NCBI GenBank assembly: GCA_022453515.1
Contig: JAJNNY010000018.1
Coordinates: 186,001-250,000, forward strand
Source of the DNA: Astrocystis sublimbata
Taxonomy: Eukaryota > Ascomycota > Sordariomycetes > Xylariales > Xylariaceae
Reading direction: 5' to 3'
Length of the DNA: 64,000 nucleotides
Below are positions 61,032 to 64,000 of the stretch, one piece after another (the first letter of the stretch is position 1; every line of letters starts with the position of its first letter). The notes under the pieces were generated by a model. It did not search any database. It worked only from the letters and a program-made list of their open reading frames with translations, and was not told the origin of the DNA. A program made the position numbers and the translations under genes.

Positions 61032-62599
61032 TAGGACTAGCGAGATACGTGTAACTCAGTGCTATCGTGGGAGACTGATGGGTAGTGTGACAACGATGAC
61101 AAGTTGAGTGCTCAACTGGCATGTCGTGCAGTTTTGCAGCCGTGCTCCATTGTCGAGTTATGTGACAAAGCAGATCTTGGAGCTGCAAACGGTATTGTTG
61201 TGATATGTATTTGACTTTTGGGCTATTGATGATTTGATATAAACAAAGGGTAATTATGGCGAAATGATTGATTAATCAAAGGGACCGACACAAACAATAG
61301 TATTTCACTTCTGACTAGAATACAATAACTGTATGTCACAAACATCAAGATGTGATCTACATGAAGATCGTCACTTTTTGGATACAGACGGCTGACTCGA
61401 AAAGTTAGCAACGTTTTGCGACAATGTCGTTATATAATTAGTGCTGCAGTTCTCGTCTGTAACAGATGCTTCGGGCTTCGAGCTATAACTACTAATACAC
61501 TGGCTTTACAACACAGTAATTTGTTATAGGTGATGCTTATAGTTCAATTGAAATCTTCGATTTCCGTGCCCAAACTAAGTCTAATGACACAGCTCGCCTT
61601 CTACTTTGGTATGTTTTCGGTGGCTACTCATGCCCTCAACTAGCTTCACGTAGCCACGGCATTGAGACACAATTCATGCTCCCCTCGCCTCTCAAGCTCC
61701 TTGTCACGCCTCATGCTTTTGGACAGAAGTGTACGTGACATTAGCCCAAGAACGATTTGTATCTGCGAACACACACATAATACCAACCACCCTAGTAGCC
61801 AACTGAAGTGTCTTCCATATTCAGCGATCCGGACGTGGAGGCTTAATTAACTAGTATTACTAATGCTTGTCCTGTGTGAAGCCATTCGTACTAACTCCGT
61901 GCTGCATGGCGCAAGGGACCTGAAATACTTTTTTAGCCCATATGCCCTTTATAAGCAATGTTGTGTAACATCGTTGTCTCAGAAAATTTGTGACCTAAGG
62001 AGAAGCAGCATTATATAAACTTGTTGCCTTGCTGTGCTCTGCTGCCGAAATCAAATACCCCAGGCACATATATTGTGTTCTAGATGCCCACTCAGTTCAA
62101 TTCAACCAAGTCACAATATGTACAACCCTTGACGAAGTGTTAGTTGATAACAGGTTATTGACTTGGAATAGGACTTTTCCTTATGGCAAAGGTCTTGATT
62201 GTCCTTATAACCTGCTTGATGTGATAGATATTGCAGTAATTGCGTTAATTTAGAAACTGTGAAAAGTGGTCATAAGAATGGATTTGAAATGTATTTTAAA
62301 TTATGGAACTTGATATTATAATGACATGGTTAACTTTTAAATGCAAGCTACTTATTATAAGGCAAGACTACAAATATAAATCAAAGGATACCCCGGACTT
62401 GCCATGGCTGTACGATTTCAGCAACGAAGCTATAATGACTTTGCTATGCTTTCAAGCTTTACATAAACAAACTATAACTATCTCCGTATAGTGTTAATAC
62501 ATAAGATATAACGTCATCCACAAGTAGTCTTCGCACCCAAGTAGTCTTTGCACTTTTCAATATTTCTAAACCTTCTACCTTTATTTACAAATATTTTAC
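61032..62599. other. AT-rich intergenic region next to transposon relic
   Basis: No gene supported. AT content rises toward the right, reaching the RIP-like relic. Terminal inverted repeats of the element were looked for by eye and not found. Confidence 0.5.
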
Positions 62600-64000
62600 T
62601 AATTATAACATAATATATAAATCTAGTAAAGCTAATCTATAGCTAGCGATTTAGGCTAAAAAACGCAACCCTAAATTTTCCCTACGTAAGATTGCTAAGA
62701 TCTATAATATTTACGACTGTATATTATTTCAACGTTTTAATGGTTCCTAACTATGCTACCTTGCTAACTAAAAATTACGAAAACTTATGATATTTGAAGA
62801 AGATACGATTGTTAAACGTGTAATCGAGCTAGATTCGTGAGCGTTTCCGCCCCGGCTTCGATATATTAAAAAAATAGCTAATATCCTCTAACGCGTATAC
62901 AACACGAAACCTGTAGGTAAGAACTAGGCCTCGAACTTCGTATAACGATAACCTGACCTCTGAACGCGTTTAAATCGTTGAATCGATTACTAGCGAGCCT
63001 TTAACGAAGATCCTGTAAGTTATTACGTATAGTTTACACTTATAGCTAATATAATTACGAAATACGGTATCTAGGTGGAAGATATATTTAACTTCGACGA
63101 ATCGGGGTTTTTTATAGGTATAATTATAACCGGAATAGTTATAATAAGCTTAGAAAAACGTGGGAGACCTAGGTAAGCCCAGAAAGGAGGCAAAGAATAG
63201 GTTACAGTGGTTCAAGCCATTAATTCTTAAGGTTGGGTGGTACTGCCGTATATTATTTTTACGGGTACATATTACCTTGCGTCTTAGTATCGCAACACTA
63301 CTTTACCACCCAACTAGGTCGACGATCTTTTAAATAACAGTTGGACTATAAACGAAATAGGCGTAAAATAACTATAGTACTTTGATTTGTATACTCGGAG
63401 CCGTACAAAAGGTACAAAACGCCTTTTAATCCTTAATAGTTACGAAAGCCACTACTCGATAGATTTTAAGGATTATTATAAAAATAACAGTATAGTTACC
63501 CTTTATATGCCTGCCTATTTGTCATACAGACTCCAGCCTCTCGATCTAGTACTTTTTAATATATTAAAACGCCTCTACTTGTTATATATCGAAAATTTAA
63601 TACAGCGGCACCAAACCTACGTTATAAAGGAGGATTTTCTAGCCGGGTTTTTTAAAACGTTTATAGGTACTTTTATATAAAAAAACATTCGATCAGGATT
63701 CGAAACTACTAAACTTATCCCTTTAGATACAAAAAGGGTAATTTCTTTATTAGATATAAAAAAAAACAAAAAAACTCCCTCTATCGAGCCTGAACTACCT
63801 CCCTTAGCTTGGACTTCTAAAACACCTACCACTTCCCTTAAAGCCTCGGAACAATTAACCCTTATTAAAAACAGTATCCAAAGGTATTAAAGGAGCTTAC
63901 TAACACCGATTTTTTAGTTAATTAACTTAATTACAAAAGCTACATATACTATAATATATAAAAACGCCCTTTTACGCCGAAAGAACAAAGAACTTCGCGA
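62600..64000 (+). mobile_element. RIP-degraded pogo/Fot1-family (Tc1/mariner superfamily) transposase relic, runs off window
   Basis: One + strand frame from about 62630 reads through the full pogo transposase order with many stops. The N-terminal helix-turn-helix part contains KFSLRKIAKIYNI. The CENP-B-type second DNA-binding domain contains PPRLRYIKKIANIL, VGKN*ASNF and RAFNEDP. The DDE domain follows: IFNFDESGFFIG (first catalytic Asp), EKRGRPR, VQAIN, LPYIIFTGTYY, then a stop-free 97-codon stretch (63387-63680) with RLLILNSYESHYS (second Asp position now Asn) and LQPLDLVLF. The C-terminal tail (PLAWTSKTP, SEQLTLIKNSIQ, ALLRRKNKELR) continues to the last base. Stops sit where intact relatives have Trp, Gln or Arg, as C:G-to-T:A change makes. 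The element is dead. Confidence 0.85.

Noticed and set aside
1..64000. CRISPR arrays, bacterial-type operons or ribosome binding sites
   Set aside because: The sequence is eukaryotic with spliced genes; no regularly spaced direct repeats were seen.

Overview
The window is nuclear DNA of a filamentous ascomycete (Pezizomycotina, most likely a Sordariomycete). Evidence: genes on both strands at low density, short introns (about 48-115 bp) with GTRNGT donors, CTAAC-like branch sites and YAG acceptors, orthologues typical of this group (SEN1, CHS5, WASP/Las17, XPF/Rad1, MCM1, a Pls1-type tetraspanin, a Ctr copper transporter, eIF1A), and a fungal pogo/Fot1 transposon ruined by C:G-to-T:A changes as repeat-induced point mutation (RIP) would leave it. 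The species cannot be named from sequence alone.

Layout. 1-9.3 kb: the 3' part of an HhH-GPD DNA glycosylase, then a four-exon SEN1 helicase. 10.4-23.4 kb: a long low-complexity coiled-coil protein, a short-chain dehydrogenase, a Cys-rich single-pass membrane protein lacking a visible start, a fungal protein with a PD-(D/E)XK-like signature and an in-frame intron, the exomer subunit CHS5, and a probable mitochondrial protein of unknown role. 24.5-35.4 kb: eIF1A (five exons), WASP (three exons), a 66-aa hydrophilic protein, XPF/Rad1 (two exons) and a 74-aa hydrophobic basic-tailed protein. 35.4-56.7 kb is gene-poor: a tetraspanin, MCM1 and a Ctr transporter stand between large stretches with no supportable gene, including 8.7 kb upstream of MCM1. 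56.7-61 kb holds a multi-exon zincin-like gene (HELMH) plus a broken partial copy beside it. 62.6-64 kb is an AT-rich, stop-riddled pogo transposase relic running off the right edge.

The genes form no pathway or cluster. They are independent housekeeping and developmental genes: DNA repair and RNA/DNA hybrid metabolism (glycosylase, SEN1, XPF), actin and chitin-synthase trafficking (WASP, CHS5), translation initiation (eIF1A), transcription (MCM1), copper uptake and a penetration-type tetraspanin. Accessory character rises toward the right end. Exon joins were worked out by hand from frame, splice consensus and family motifs. I saw no CRISPR array and no convincing tRNA or rRNA gene.
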